A stretch of DNA of 64,000 nucleotides from Cryptomeria japonica (taxonomy: Eukaryota > Streptophyta > Pinopsida > Cupressales > Cupressaceae), in assembly GCF_030272615.1 (NCBI RefSeq), contig NC_081413.1, forward strand, positions 335,462,302 to 335,526,301. Direction: 5' to 3'. How positions within the stretch are numbered: the first letter of the stretch is position 1; every line of letters begins with the position of its first letter. The translations under genes were made by a program, and so were the position numbers. Under the pieces are notes generated by a model, which was not told where the DNA came from, made no database searches, and saw only the letters and a list, made by a program, of their open reading frames with translations. This document shows, in pieces, positions 12,251 to 22,999 of the stretch.

Positions 12251-15200
12251 ATGAAGATAATCTCATGGAATATTAGAGGGTTGAATGCCCCACATAAGAA
12301 GGATGTGCTGTGTAATATTGTTAGAGATAATAAACTAGATGTAGTACTAATTTAGGAAACTAAGATGTGTAAGGATAAAGTGGAAAGTATTAGAATATTC
12401 AAAAGTATGGGGTAATAGAAACTAGTTCAGAGGGTGCCTTGGGAGGTACAACTATCTTTTGGAATTAGAATACTATTATAGGTAAGGAAATTGATTCAAG
12501 GGTCAATAGGACCTTAGTCTTGCTTGAGCATATTAAGGATAACTTTGAATGGGTTATCACTAATGTTTATGCGCCTAATTCTAAAGGTAGAAGAAGTAAA
12601 TTCTAGAGCAGCCCGATTGAAGATAGATTAAGTTTTGCTGACAAAAGCTGGATGATCATGGGAGATTTTGATACTCCTTTAAAAGAGGATGAAAAGATGG
12701 GAGGCCTCCCTTTGCAACTAGAGGGTAGACAAGACCTTATGGATTTTATTAATGATCAAGCTTTGATAGATGTGGACCTCCAAGGGATAAATTACACTTG
12801 GATTAAATGAAGAACTAGTTATGATCTTATTCAAGTAAGGTTGGATAGATCCCTTATTTCTCCTGATTGGCTTTCTAAGTATAATTGTTCTTTGGCATCA
12901 ATCATTAAGATTGGATCTGATCATTATCCTATTTTTTCACTGCCAACTCAACTTCTGCTAAGTGAAATTTTCCTTTTAGATTTGAAAAAGCATGGTTATC
13001 CCACCCGTCATTGGAAGTCTGTGTTGTTGAATGGTGGAATTTAGAGATTGAGGGAACGACCTTATTCAGTGTGGCCAAAAAGCTTAACATTATAAAATCT
13101 AAAGTCAAGATCTAGAACAAAGAGACTCTGGGAGATATCTTTAAAAGTAAAGCTCAAATTAAGACTGATATAAAAGATGTTCAAGAGAAAATCCAAGAGG
13201 AAGGGCTTTCTGAGGATTTGAGAAATGTTGAAAATGGGTTGTTGTCTAAATACCATGAAATTATCACTAATGAAGAAACCTTTTGGTAACAAAGATCAAG
13301 AGCATTGTATTTGAAGGAAGGTGACAAAAACACCCAATTTTTTCACTTGACTGCTCTTAAGCATAGGGCGGCCAACATTATTTCTAGATTATCCTGCAAT
13401 AGGGGGATTTTATCGAATGAAATTGAAATAAGAAAGGAAGCTATGAATTTTTTTAGCAATCTGTTGGGAGGGGTGGATGTACTGGATATCAGAAATCAAG
13501 ACCTTCTTGCTCAAGCTATCCCTCCTATTTTAAATGAGGATGAAAACAAAAATCTATCTCAGATCCCTTCGAATTAGGAAATCAAAAAGGTTGTGTTTTA
13601 TTTACATGGAGATAAGTCTCCTGGGCTGGATGGATTCCCTATGTTCTTTTTCCAAAAAAATTGGCATATTATGGAGAATGATATTTGTAATGGAGTTAAA
13701 GAATTCTTTGGTTCAAGGAGGCTTCTAAAAGAACTCAATGCTACCTTTATCATTCTTATTCCTAAGATCTCTGGAGCTGATTCACTTAATAAGTTCAGAC
13801 CTATCAGCCTCTGTAATTTTGTTTACAAGATTATATCTAAGGGTCTTACCTCTAGAATGTTGGATATTCTTCCCCGCATTATTTTGGCTCAGTAGAATGG
13901 TTTTGTCCCTGGTAGACAGATTCTGGATTCTATTATTTATGTTCATGAGAACATTCATTCTTTAACTACTACTAAAAAATAGGGCTTTTTTCTTAAGCTG
14001 GATATGTCTAAGGCATATGATAGAGTGAATTGGCAATTCCTTTTCATAATTATGAAAGCTTTTGGGTTTTGGGAAAAGGTGATTCAACTTTGTTCTCAGT
14101 TAACTGGAACTTCTACCTTTGTAGTTATTATTAATGGATCCCCTTCCAGTTTCTTCAAAAGTACTAGAGGCCTAAGACAAGGGGATCCCATCTCTCCTAT
14201 CTTGTTTACTATCTTGGCTAAAAGTTTGGGTAGATTTATTATTAGAAATGTGGAAGAAGGGAAACTCAAAGGCCTTAAACCTTCATCTTCCAACATAACC
14301 TGTACTCATGAACAATTTTTTGATGATTTGATCACAATGGGAGAAGCTACCATTAGGGAAGTGAGAAACTTGAAGATTGTTATGGATTCCTATGAAACTA
14401 CTTCTGGTCAAAAAATAAATTGGGATAAGAGTTCTTTGTTCTTTATCAATACCCCCGAGGATAGACAAAAAAGGATAGAAAGAATCCTTGGATGCAAAAT
14501 TGCTAAGTTTCCTTCAACCTATTTGGGTTTCCCTCTATTCCTGAAGCCTTCAGAGAATTTTTGGATGAAGCTGGTTGATAGATTCAATACCAAGTTGGCA
14601 GGGTGGAAAGGAGCCATCCTTAGCCAAGCGGGAAAGTTGACGTTGCTTAAATATACCCTTCAAAATTTGCCTATCTGTGCCCTCAGTCTATTTAAAATCC
14701 CTAGAAAGTTTGTAGAGGCAATTGAAAGAATTTAAAAAAAATTCTTATGGTCGGGAGTGGAAGATAAAAATAGAATCCCCCTTATTGCTTGGAATAATAT
14801 TTGTACTCCTAAGGTGCATGGGGGTTTGGGACTAAGGAATATCTTAACTATGAATAATGCCCTGTTAGCTAAACAAATTTGGAGAATGAAAGGAGAGGAA
14901 AGAGAATGAAATTTAATTTGGGAAAAGAAATACCTGTACATGCAACCATCTGAGGAAGAATTTATGGAAAATTCTTTTTTTGTTGAAGGATCTGCAATTT
15001 GAAATGTAGTTCAAACGGCTAAAGATTGGGCAGCAAGTGGAAGAATGTGGAAATTGGGGAATGGGAGAATTATTAGATTTTGGGAGGACAGATGGCTTAT
15101 GGATAAACCGCTAGAGGAAATTCCTATCCTTAAGGAATGGAAAGATTGGTTCAAAAGTAGGTAAGGAGTCTTTATTAGAGACTACTGGAGAAATGGGAAG

Positions 15201-16410
15201 TGGATTGAGTTCAGCCAGCTTTGTCCGAGATTAAAATTTCTAGAGATTATGCTTTCTTCTAAATTTTTTAGGAACAACGTTGAGGATTGTCTGATTTGGA
15301 GGGAAACTTCAAATGGAAAATATGATGTGTCTTTAGCAGTGTCTATCCACAATAAAGTTCCGAACGAGATCCCTTTGTGGGCTAAAGTGTGGATAAAGAA
15401 GTTGATGCCCAAAATTAATATCTTCTTTTGGATTTGTATCCAAAATAAGGTGTTAACCCTTGATAATCTCCATAATCATGGATTTGTTTTTCCTAATAGG
15501 TGTTCTCTTTGTTGCAGGGAGGAGGAGTCTTCTTTTCATATCCTCTACTAGTGTATTTTTAGTCAGGAAATTTGGAATATTGTTTTTAGCAGGTGGAAGT
15601 TGAGTTGGGTTTTCCCAAATTCTTTGGAAGAGTTCTCATAGTAATGGTATTGTCCTTCTTCTGATTCTAAGAATGTTGAGCTTTAGAAACTTACTCTCCC
15701 TAATGTAATATGGAACATTTGGAGGGAGAGTAGCAACGATATTTTTAGGGATAAAAGTGCTAACCCTAAAGTGGTGGTGGATAAAATATATAGAGGGATT
15801 TTTGAATGTCTAAATGGAACTAATCATGGTTTGGCTGCTAAAGAAGATTTTATTGAGAGATGAAATTTATCCATTAATAGAATCAATGTGGATAAGGGTA
15901 GGGATGGTCTTGTTTGGTGCTTTCCTTCTTAGGGATGGATTAAGGCAAATTTTGATGGGGTGTCTAAGGGGAACCCAAGGAAAGCCGGTTATGGGGGCAT
16001 TGTCAGGAATTTTGCTAGAAGTTGTTGGCCCCTTGGGTAATCAAATAAGTCATTATGTTGAAGCATCAACGGCTTTGAACACTTTGATTATTGCAAAAGA
16101 TCTTAATCATGATAATCTATGGTTGGAAGGAGACTCACTTAACATAATTAAATGCCTCAAGGGAGAAATTGAGCCTTCATGGACTATAGAAAATATTATT
16201 TTTAAAGCTAGAGAAATAATTGCTAACTTTAAATCTATCATTATAGAACATGCCTTTAGAGAAAAAAATGGGGTTGCGGATGGGTTAGCGAACTTTGGCA
16301 TAAATTATGAAGCTCAATGTATATGGAATGGGGAAGTTAATATGGATTTTAATATTAAAGAACTTATTAGAAAGGAAAAATTCATGGGGAAAGAGGGATC
16401 ACACGATTAA
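12251..16410 (+). pseudogene. LINE-1 ORF2: endonuclease - reverse transcriptase - zf-RVT - RNase H
   Basis: Starts at ATG 12251 with the AP-endonuclease opening MKIISWNIRGLN. The endonuclease continues through MGDFDTPLKEDEKMGG (about 12658) to the catalytic SDHYPI (12915-12932). RT blocks follow: SPGLDGFP (about 13619), RPISLCNFVYKIISK (about 13798), NGFVPGRQILDSI (about 13896), LDMSKAYDRVNW (about 13998), GLRQGDPISPILF (about 14167) and the active-site box FFDDL (14316-14330; FADDL is usual). A zf-RVT segment runs IFFWICIQNKVLTLDN ... CSLCCREEE (about 15415-15530), and an RNase H starts ANFDGVSKGNPRKAGYGG (about 15945). Many in-frame stops and several frameshifts show it is dead. By hand count roughly two thirds of the stops are TAG. 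It ends at a TAA at 16408-16410. Confidence 0.85.
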
Positions 16411-17289
16411 TCATGAATGTTGTAATGAGTAATATTCAAATATTTAGAAAGGTAATGATGACACATCAGAAGAGCAGAGTCCTAATCAAGAATATTAATT
16501 CTCCGCACACTTTGTGGGTATGCATTTTCAAAAATTTGAGTGTCATTGGGAAGAAAGCTCTGAAGTTGCAAAAGAAGAGAAATTGTAAATCGAAATCTAA
16601 AGTGGGGGGAGATCTAAGAAGAGAGGAACCTGATAATATTTATACATGGAAGGAGATTCCTAAGGTTTGGGAAAAGCTGGAGAAAGGATTCATGATGAAT
16701 TTTATGGAAAATCTACTCGACTATGATAAAGGTAGAGTAACCTAGTGGTAACCAAAGTCACTGAAAACTGGATAAACAACTCCTTCAAAATTCATGGTGT
16801 TAGGTTTAAGCTAGATGCAGATCTCATTGCGACGGTCATAAGTATGCCCCACTCTGGTCTTAACTTTTTTAGAGACTTGAAAGTGTCTAATAACACAGTT
16901 AAGATTTTTCCGTGTAAAGAGAAGGAGAGAGTGAAAATAGGAAAAGCTATGGGGGGGTATTATGATGCTTCCAATATTAAGAAAATCTGGGGCTGTGTGC
17001 TTAATGCAATTATGGAATATATTACTGTGGAGGGTCATTTTTCTAGGGTCCACACATACTATTTTGTACTTTTATATCATTTTAGACATAAGAAGAGGAT
17101 TTCTCTACCATATTACCTCTTTAGGTCTCTGTCGAGGTCTCTGAATAAGCACAACAAGAACCCTTCTTCGCCTGTGCTTCATTGCGGCCTTATTTTGCTC
17201 ATTTATGAGCATTGCAAGATTCTAGCTATCCAGGAAAACAAGAGATTGTTGGTATCACTGGGGAAAGGAAAGAGGAAGATGGAAGAAGG

Positions 17290-17657
17290 TATAGGAGTTG
17301 AGAAATACAACACCACAAGAGCCTGAAGATCTTCTGCAAGCCGAATAACCTGTTACAAGGAGAAGCAATGAAGCAAAATTTGAAGAACATACAAAACACA
17401 GAGAATATGCTCAAAAAGAGAGAGCTCAATATTCACAAAAATATGTAATGTGATTCTTACAATGAAAAGAAAGAACTCAACCTTTAATAGGTCAAGAAAC
17501 CCTAAAAAGGGAAAACCTAGGTTTGCACATAATAATTAATTAAAACAATTAATTATATGCACCTAAAGTTAGCTTAAGTGTAAAAGAGATAAGGGGAACT
17601 TAAATAATTAAACAAAGAATGTTTAATTAATCAAGTAAATATCCAAATACTCTAACA
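17290..17657 (-). repeat. Element 4, 3' LTR (left)
   Basis: 368 bp, aligned to 19586-19953 without indels. Contains a TTAATTA-rich stretch and ends (plus orientation) in TCTAACA. Confidence 0.9.
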
Positions 17658-17667
17658 CCCCCCTTTA
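17658..17667 (-). other. Element 4 polypurine tract
   Basis: Minus strand TAAAGGGGGG immediately before the 3' LTR start TGTTAGAG. Confidence 0.75.
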
Positions 17668-18977
17668 AGCTAGACTTAGGGAGAAGCTAAAACCTAGAAC
17701 AGCTACTGAAAGCAATAAAGATGGGTCCCGGCAACAAGGCCTGATCAGGTACCCAAATATAATGAAATCTCTATGAAACAGAGAAAAAGGAGAAAACCTA
17801 GTGGGAAAAAACTCCTCTCCAAAAAGAGATAAAAGAACACCACTGAAGCATGAAGAGCATGCAAACTCTATTGAAGAATAACTACTGGTCTGAAGAACAT
17901 CCACTGAACTAGAACATGACTAGGTAGAGAAGACTATAATCTGCATGAGTGCCCTTAAATGACACTACTCAAATCAGGAGGTAAACAAGGCAAAACAACT
18001 AAAATTGAAGATACAGATGGCATAAGAAACCAAAGACTAAAGAGCTGATCAATCTAACCATGGAAGCATTAGAACCAACAAGATAAACCTCCCCATAATG
18101 CGGAAGGGGGAGAGGGACAGGAACACTGAAAAGGATAGCCAAAAACAATTGCATGAAGAAGAACCAAGAACATCATAGGTACTGAGACACATCATCATGA
18201 GGTGAATGTCATGGAAGGAACACTCACTTGACAAAGGAAGATGGCAAACAAAGGCAAACATCAACCCCCTCATGGCACTTGATCAACAGTGCATGTACAA
18301 CAAGACACAAGATATGTAAGATTCCAAGTAAACAATGCATGATGGCACTTTATCTCAGTGCATTTGCATAATTACAAGCTACAATGATAAGAAGATTGGA
18401 AATAGAAATGAGAATCAAAACAGAGACACCCTACTCAGAAAAGAGATCCCAGGACGTGAAACAACCACAATATCCACCAGAATGCTGAAAAGCAAAAAAT
18501 TGAATAAAATATGCATGGAGTATAATATGGAAATAAAACCCATTTTCTTGGAAAGTACACAGCACAAGCTTTCCAAAAATATAAAGTTTTTGAAAAACGG
18601 AGTTCGAATGCTCATTCTACGTCTCCCGGAGTGCAAAAAAGAGACCTCACTTTGACTGTAAAAAAAACATAGTCAAATAGAAAAATTGGAAAAAATTACC
18701 AACACCATGAGGTTGGCCTCGGAACCAGCTTTCTGACGCCTATTCGTTCACCAAAATCTGACTTCGTATGCCCAAGATAGGGCCAAAAAACCAAAACCCC
18801 CCTGAAAAAGCCCAAAAAAGGGGGTCTGGTGGCCTGTGGGTGGTCCGGTGGCCAGGGAGCGGAGCTCCAGTGGTGCACCGGTGGTGGCTGGGTGGCAGGG
18901 TGGTGGCCTGGTGGCCAGCTAGAAAAAAGGGCTAGGGATTGAGCGATGCCGGAGGCACTGCATGGAGGCCGGCGGCG

Positions 18978-19079
18978 GCGGTAAGCAGAGCGGCCGGGAG
19001 GATTCTGACAACGGGGAGACTAGCGACAGCGGTAGGCAAGGCGGCCGGGAGGATTCCGGCGGTGGGGAGACCAACGACA
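18978..19079 (+). repeat. GC-rich 51-bp tandem duplication inside element 4
   Basis: Copy 1 (18978-19028) and copy 2 (19029-19079) both read GCGGTA(A/G)GCA..GCGGCCGGGAGGATT. The island is strongly GC-rich in an AT-rich window and lies after a GGTGGC-rich stretch (18825-18915). Frames open through it only because stop codons are rare in GC-rich DNA. Confidence 0.85.
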
Positions 19080-19573
19080 GTGACTGGTAGGATGGGAGGG
19101 CCAGCGGGGGCCAAGAGACCAATGGCGCGGGGCTCGAGGTGATGGTGATAGCCTACAACAACGCAGGGGCCCCACGGTACCCTGCCCCCAAAAACTTTGC
19201 CACAAAAAAAAAAATTTCTCTTTTTTTTTTTTCGCTTTTTTTGAAAGATATTTTTTTAAAAGCAAATTTCAGCCTGCATGCCATAAAAAGGCAATATTTT
19301 TTTTTGAAATTTTTTTCTCGATCTACATGGCAAGGTCGTACGGCCTGGATCTGAGAAAAAAATTGCTCCCAGAGGCTCAGGAACCAAAATAGGTCAAATT
19401 TTATATGACCATAGGGGTTTTCAGGCCTTCTGAGCATGATGGTGAGGTCCGTTTAGGCCCAAAGTGCTCAGAAAAAAAGCTCAACCCCTAGGTACATAAA
19501 AAATTCCTGAAACCCCAGATCTGCTTCCAAAGCCAAAAAACTCAAAACAACAACATGTAGCTGCAGATTTGAA

Positions 19574-19585
19574 GCTCTGATACCA
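19574..19585 (-). other. Element 4 primer-binding site (tRNA-iMet)
   Basis: Minus strand TGGTATCAGAGC directly after the 5' LTR. This is the standard plant initiator-Met primer site. Confidence 0.85.
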
Positions 19586-19953
19586 TATAGGAGTTGAGAA
19601 ATACAACACTATAGGAGCCTGAAGATCTTTTGCAAGCTGAATAACCTATTACAAGGAGAAGCAATGAAGCAAAATATGAAGAACATACAAAACACAGAGA
19701 ATATGCTCAAAAAGAGAGAGCTCAATATTCACAAAAATATGTAATGTGATTCTTACAATGAAAAGAAAGAACTCAACCTTTAATAGGTCAAGAAACCCTA
19801 AAAAGGGAAAACCTAGGTTTGCACATAATAATTAATTAAAACAATTAATTATATGCACCTAAAGTTAGCTTAAGTGTAAAAGAGATAAAGGGAACTTAAA
19901 TAATTAAACAAAGAATGTTTAATTAATCAAGTAAATACCCGAATACTCTAACA
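19586..19953 (-). repeat. Element 4, 5' LTR (right)
   Basis: 368 bp, about 97% identical to the left copy. Followed by the second copy of the GAAGG duplication. Confidence 0.9.
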
Positions 19954-20856
19954 GAAGGTGGGTCGAGCAAGGATGAGGGGACACAGAGCAAAAAAGGTAA
20001 AAAAGCTACTATGGAGAAAACTCCAGAGGACAAGGGTTTAGAGGATATTGGAAAAGATGGAAGTGAGATGGAGACTGATGATTCTAAAGGAGAGGAGAGC
20101 TAGAAGGAAGAGGAAGTGGGGGAAGAGGAAGGAGGAGTTGAGGAAGTCTCTGATCAAAATAGTCTGACCCATAGTGTGAGCATAGGAATTGTTAACAGCC
20201 AGCCTATGGAGGAGTAGGGCAAGATTAATGAGGAAAGGGAAATGGAAATTGAGTAGGAGAAGGACAAGGAAACTGAGTAGGAGAAGGACAATGAGAATTT
20301 GAGCATGGATTAGGATAAAGCTAGAGAGGGGATAATTCGGGATAAACTCAAAAACTAGTCTGAGGCTTGTATGGGTTTTGCCAGGTGGGTTTATGAAGAA
20401 ATAAAGAATCTAGAAAAAAATGATAGGCAGCAGGAAGAGAAAGGGAAGAAAGATGAAATAAACCAGGAACAATGGAATAAAGGAATGGAGGAAAAAGTGG
20501 AGAAGCTGGAAGCTCAGATTGGTAATCTGGAGGAAGGAAAAATAGCTATGAAAAACTTTCTGCTAATGATTCCAGATATTCTCTCCTCTGTGACTAAGAA
20601 TTTAGAGGAAATTACAAAGTTCCTTGATGGTTCCAGCACCCCCAAACCTATCGTGGATCTAGATATTGATGAGGGCGCTATCAAGGCAGGAACATTGGAA
20701 AGTGCTCTTGGTGGTGCAGCAAAAAGAACAAGGGCAACCATGAAAAAAATTGCGGTGGCCTCTTCCAAGGATATCCTTAAGCTTAGGGATAATATTAAAG
20801 ATTTGCAAGGGATTAGCGGAAATTTGGCTACTGCCCTAAAAAATATTGAGTAATTT

Positions 20857-21054
20857 TTTTTCTATCTCTTTTCTGTTATGGTAGGATGTGGCTGGTTTTG
20901 TTGGGCTTTTTTGCTGATTTTTGCCCATAAATGTGTTGGTTTTTTGGCAGTTTGTCTTTTCTTGTTGCTTAATGATATTATCTTTTAAGGAACTTTTGTA
21001 AAGGGTTTTGGGATCCCTTCAAAACCTACTTTTCCCATAATAAAAAATAAACCA
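20857..21054 (+). other. LINE-1 3' UTR with hairpin and A-rich tail
   Basis: T/G-rich sequence after the ORF3 stop. It contains an inverted repeat GGTTTTG (21004-21010) / CAAAACC (21020-21026) with a 9-nt loop, then ATAATAAAAAATAAA. A short 3' stem-loop before an A-rich end is common in plant LINEs and supports ORF3 lying inside the LINE. Confidence 0.55.
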
Positions 21055-21309
21055 ACTAGATTTAGTAAATTCTATTATGAAAAACAACAAAATCATATTT
21101 GAAGACACAATTGAAAAACTATACAATCGACAAGTCAATTTTAGAAGAATTAATTAGGGTTTTTATGAATTGAACCTCTAAATTTATGCAAGTAAATTAC
21201 ATATATGACTTATTCGTGCAAATATCAAATTTGGAAATGAAAATCAGAAGTGTTGAAAGCATGAGAGTCAAGTTCACTAAAATGTAATAGTGGTAGAATT
21301 AGGGTTTGT

Positions 21310-22453
21310 CCAATTAAGATAATAAAACCACTAATATTACCTAAGGGACCATTAAATTAAAAAGGGGGGTGAATACAATAGAACTAGCCACAATTAAATT
21401 AGAAAAATGGCTCAAATGCTAATTAGATTCACTTTTTTTGTTTGTCTCCCCTTTTTAAGTTGAAATTGGATTTGTATTATAAATTTTGGGATGAAGCAAT
21501 GGATATTTAAGTGAAACAATAATAATAGACTACTACAAATATTGGATAGAGCCACATATAGGGATCCAAGCAGAGGAATAAGATCAAAACCTATTCCTAC
21601 AAGTTTGGGTTGAATCATCTGGATCGGGATGGTAGGTCGCCTTGGTCCCCTGCTTTTTGCTCAGAAAATCTAAACACGTTCATTGGCATCAACTTTATCG
21701 GAATCCTTAACAACAACTCACTACACATAGAAAGAAAGAAAAATGGTTGTGGATAGGGGTTTTCCTTGGGTCAAACCTCGATTTAGGAATTAAACTTGAA
21801 TATAATAATGTAAATATTGAGGTAAATGCTAGGAGATATACCTTAGATTTGTAATGGTTGATAAGAAGATAGATGATGCAATGCTCTTTAGATATGAGCA
21901 CAAATGTTGGATGTAATAATATGACAGATACATGAACATGGATGACCTAATCAAACACACACAATTGCATGAGGATTGATGCAACTTTTTTCCATGATTC
22001 TTGAAGGATATGGTTGAATAAAATGCTACCTTGAATGCTTGAGAATGATTGATAAAGAATGCTTGACAGATGCATGACTGATGGGGTATGTGTGTTATCT
22101 TTAGATGAATTAATAGAATTTCCTTATATAGGCTTCCCTAGGTAAATTACTAGCTAGGTTGACCTCCAATGGTCAAGTTGAGTCACAGGGACCAAAATCT
22201 ATCAAGGAGGGAGAGAGGCTACCCAAATTTGAATTGGGTCCTGTTTAAGGGGGAACAAAGCGGTGTGGCACCCTGGTCCTCCTAAAATAGGACTACACAA
22301 TTAGAAAATGGGGGAGGACAACTCTAGGATGGGGCCCACTCACCAGTGTCAATAGGTGACATCAAAGTTAGAGCAAAATGGAGCCAAAAGGGGCCTAGGG
22401 GGAATGGAGATAGGACATGCCAAAGTAGAGCACAAATATGAGGGGTGAATTGT
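21310..22453 (-). mobile_element. LTR-type repeat, copy B (paralog of 4837-6142)
   Basis: Same orientation and same order of sequence blocks as copy A, including the TATA box (minus TATATAAGG, 22122-22130). Homology begins at CCAATTAAGATAATAAAAC and ends at GTGAATTGTA. The right end lacks the first 24 or so bases of copy A's TGTAGCATC start, so it is truncated or belongs to a variant. It could be the 5' LTR of the element whose 3' LTR is copy A, with LINE-1 inserted between, or an independent solo LTR. Confidence 0.6.
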
Positions 22454-22999
22454 ATCTTTGCATGTCTTTTATCTCTTGATCCATCTTGGTTGTTCATGGA
22501 AGGTGAAAACACCAAAGTGGAGGTTTGACTATGACAAGCTCCTATATAACCACCCCTAATATTTCTCTTTGGTCTTATGTATGCAGGTTCTAAATGAATA
22601 TTTCTTCGAGGGAGATCTTGCAATTTTTTTATGATCTTAGGTAATCTCTTTTCTTTTTATTTTCCATTTCATATTTTAGTTTAATTTAATATGTATAACT
22701 ATTATTATCCTTTTTTTTTTCATATTCTAGTATTTCTAGACCATGGAACCAATGTAGGTTGTGTTGTTGTCTTATCATAGATAGTTTTGTTTTATTTCCA
22801 TATGGAACGTTGGCACGTCACATTAAAATTCTAGATAGAGAGATAGTCAATGTTTGGAATATCTCTATCACTTACATTTTTTGTTTTTGAGTTTCCTATA
22901 ATTTAATTATATTTTTTGTTCATAGTATAAACAAAAATGTATACCATTCCCCTTAAATTTTAATTGCATGATTAATAGAATTAACCCGAAGGTTGTGAT
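22454..22999 (+). other. AT-rich leader region of an old plus-strand gypsy-like element
   Basis: Contains a possible TATA box (CTATATAACC, about 22542-22551). The sequence resumes after element 1 at 29613 and leads into a gypsy gag, so this may be the LTR/leader of that element. The 5-bp GTGAT at 22995-22999 is the left target-site duplication of element 1. Confidence 0.3.

Larger units (their letters stand above)
17290..19953 (-). mobile_element. Short non-autonomous LTR retrotransposon (element 4), nested in LINE-1 ORF3
   Basis: Two 368-bp LTRs flank about 1.9 kb with no protein-like frame. The orientation is minus: the right-hand LTR is the 5' one, since the minus strand next to it reads TGGTATCAGAGC, the tRNA-iMet primer site. 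The left LTR is bordered inside by the polypurine tract GCTTAAAGGGGGG (minus strand). A perfect 5-bp duplication GAAGG (17285-17289 and 19954-19958) flanks the element. LTR ends are TGTTAG...CCTATA, that is TG...TA rather than TG...CA. The two LTRs differ at about 10 of 368 sites by my alignment, nearly all transitions, so it is a moderately recent insertion. Class: SMART/TRIM/LARD-like, mobilised in trans. Confidence 0.9.
16413..20853 (+). pseudogene. LINE-1 third ORF (uncharacterised), interrupted by a nested LTR element at 17289/19954
   Basis: Exists as two parts, 16413-17289 and 19959-20853. Removing the nested element and one copy of its 5-bp duplication joins them in one frame. Part 1 carries a frame change near 16742. 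Its readable domain has GVRFKLDADLIATVISMP, then LYHFRHKKRISLPYYLFRSL and VLHCGLILLIYEH. Part 2 is a long Lys/Glu-rich linker followed by coiled-coil-like sequence (MEEKVEKLEAQIGNLEEG, about 20490) and a clean C-terminus ending at TAA 20851-20853. The domain layout (helical domain, basic/acidic linker, coiled coil) matches ORF2 of the LTR elements at 25304 and 52012, and the 'F....IA.VI.MP' and 'ISLPyyLf' patterns resemble their 'FTQQVIRVVIGLP' and 'KIDVGEWLKDEL' patterns. I compare this loosely with the 'putative plant transposon protein' and plant mobile domain families; a profile search is needed. Six of six in-frame stops in part 2 are TAG. Confidence 0.6.
10650..21054 (+). mobile_element. 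L1-type LINE (LINE-1) with an extra third ORF, split by a nested LTR element
   Basis: Order: ORF1 with DUF4283-like and CCHC domains, ORF2 with endonuclease, RT, zf-RVT and RNase H, then an additional ORF3, a T/G-rich 3' UTR with a short hairpin, and an A-rich end (AATAAAAAATAAA, about 21041-21053). The 5' end lacks a start codon for ORF1 and abuts an unrelated gypsy remnant, so it looks 5'-truncated. I found no clear target-site duplication. Net length without the nested element (17290-19953 plus one TSD) is about 7.7 kb, longer than a usual 6-kb plant L1; ORF3 explains the excess. All ORFs carry stops or frameshifts, so the copy is dead. Confidence 0.75.

Noticed and set aside
18919-19265. 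Overlapping open frames on both strands in a GC-rich block
   Set aside because: The frames stay open because stops are rare in the GC-rich tandem repeat; several frames are open at once and none resembles a protein.
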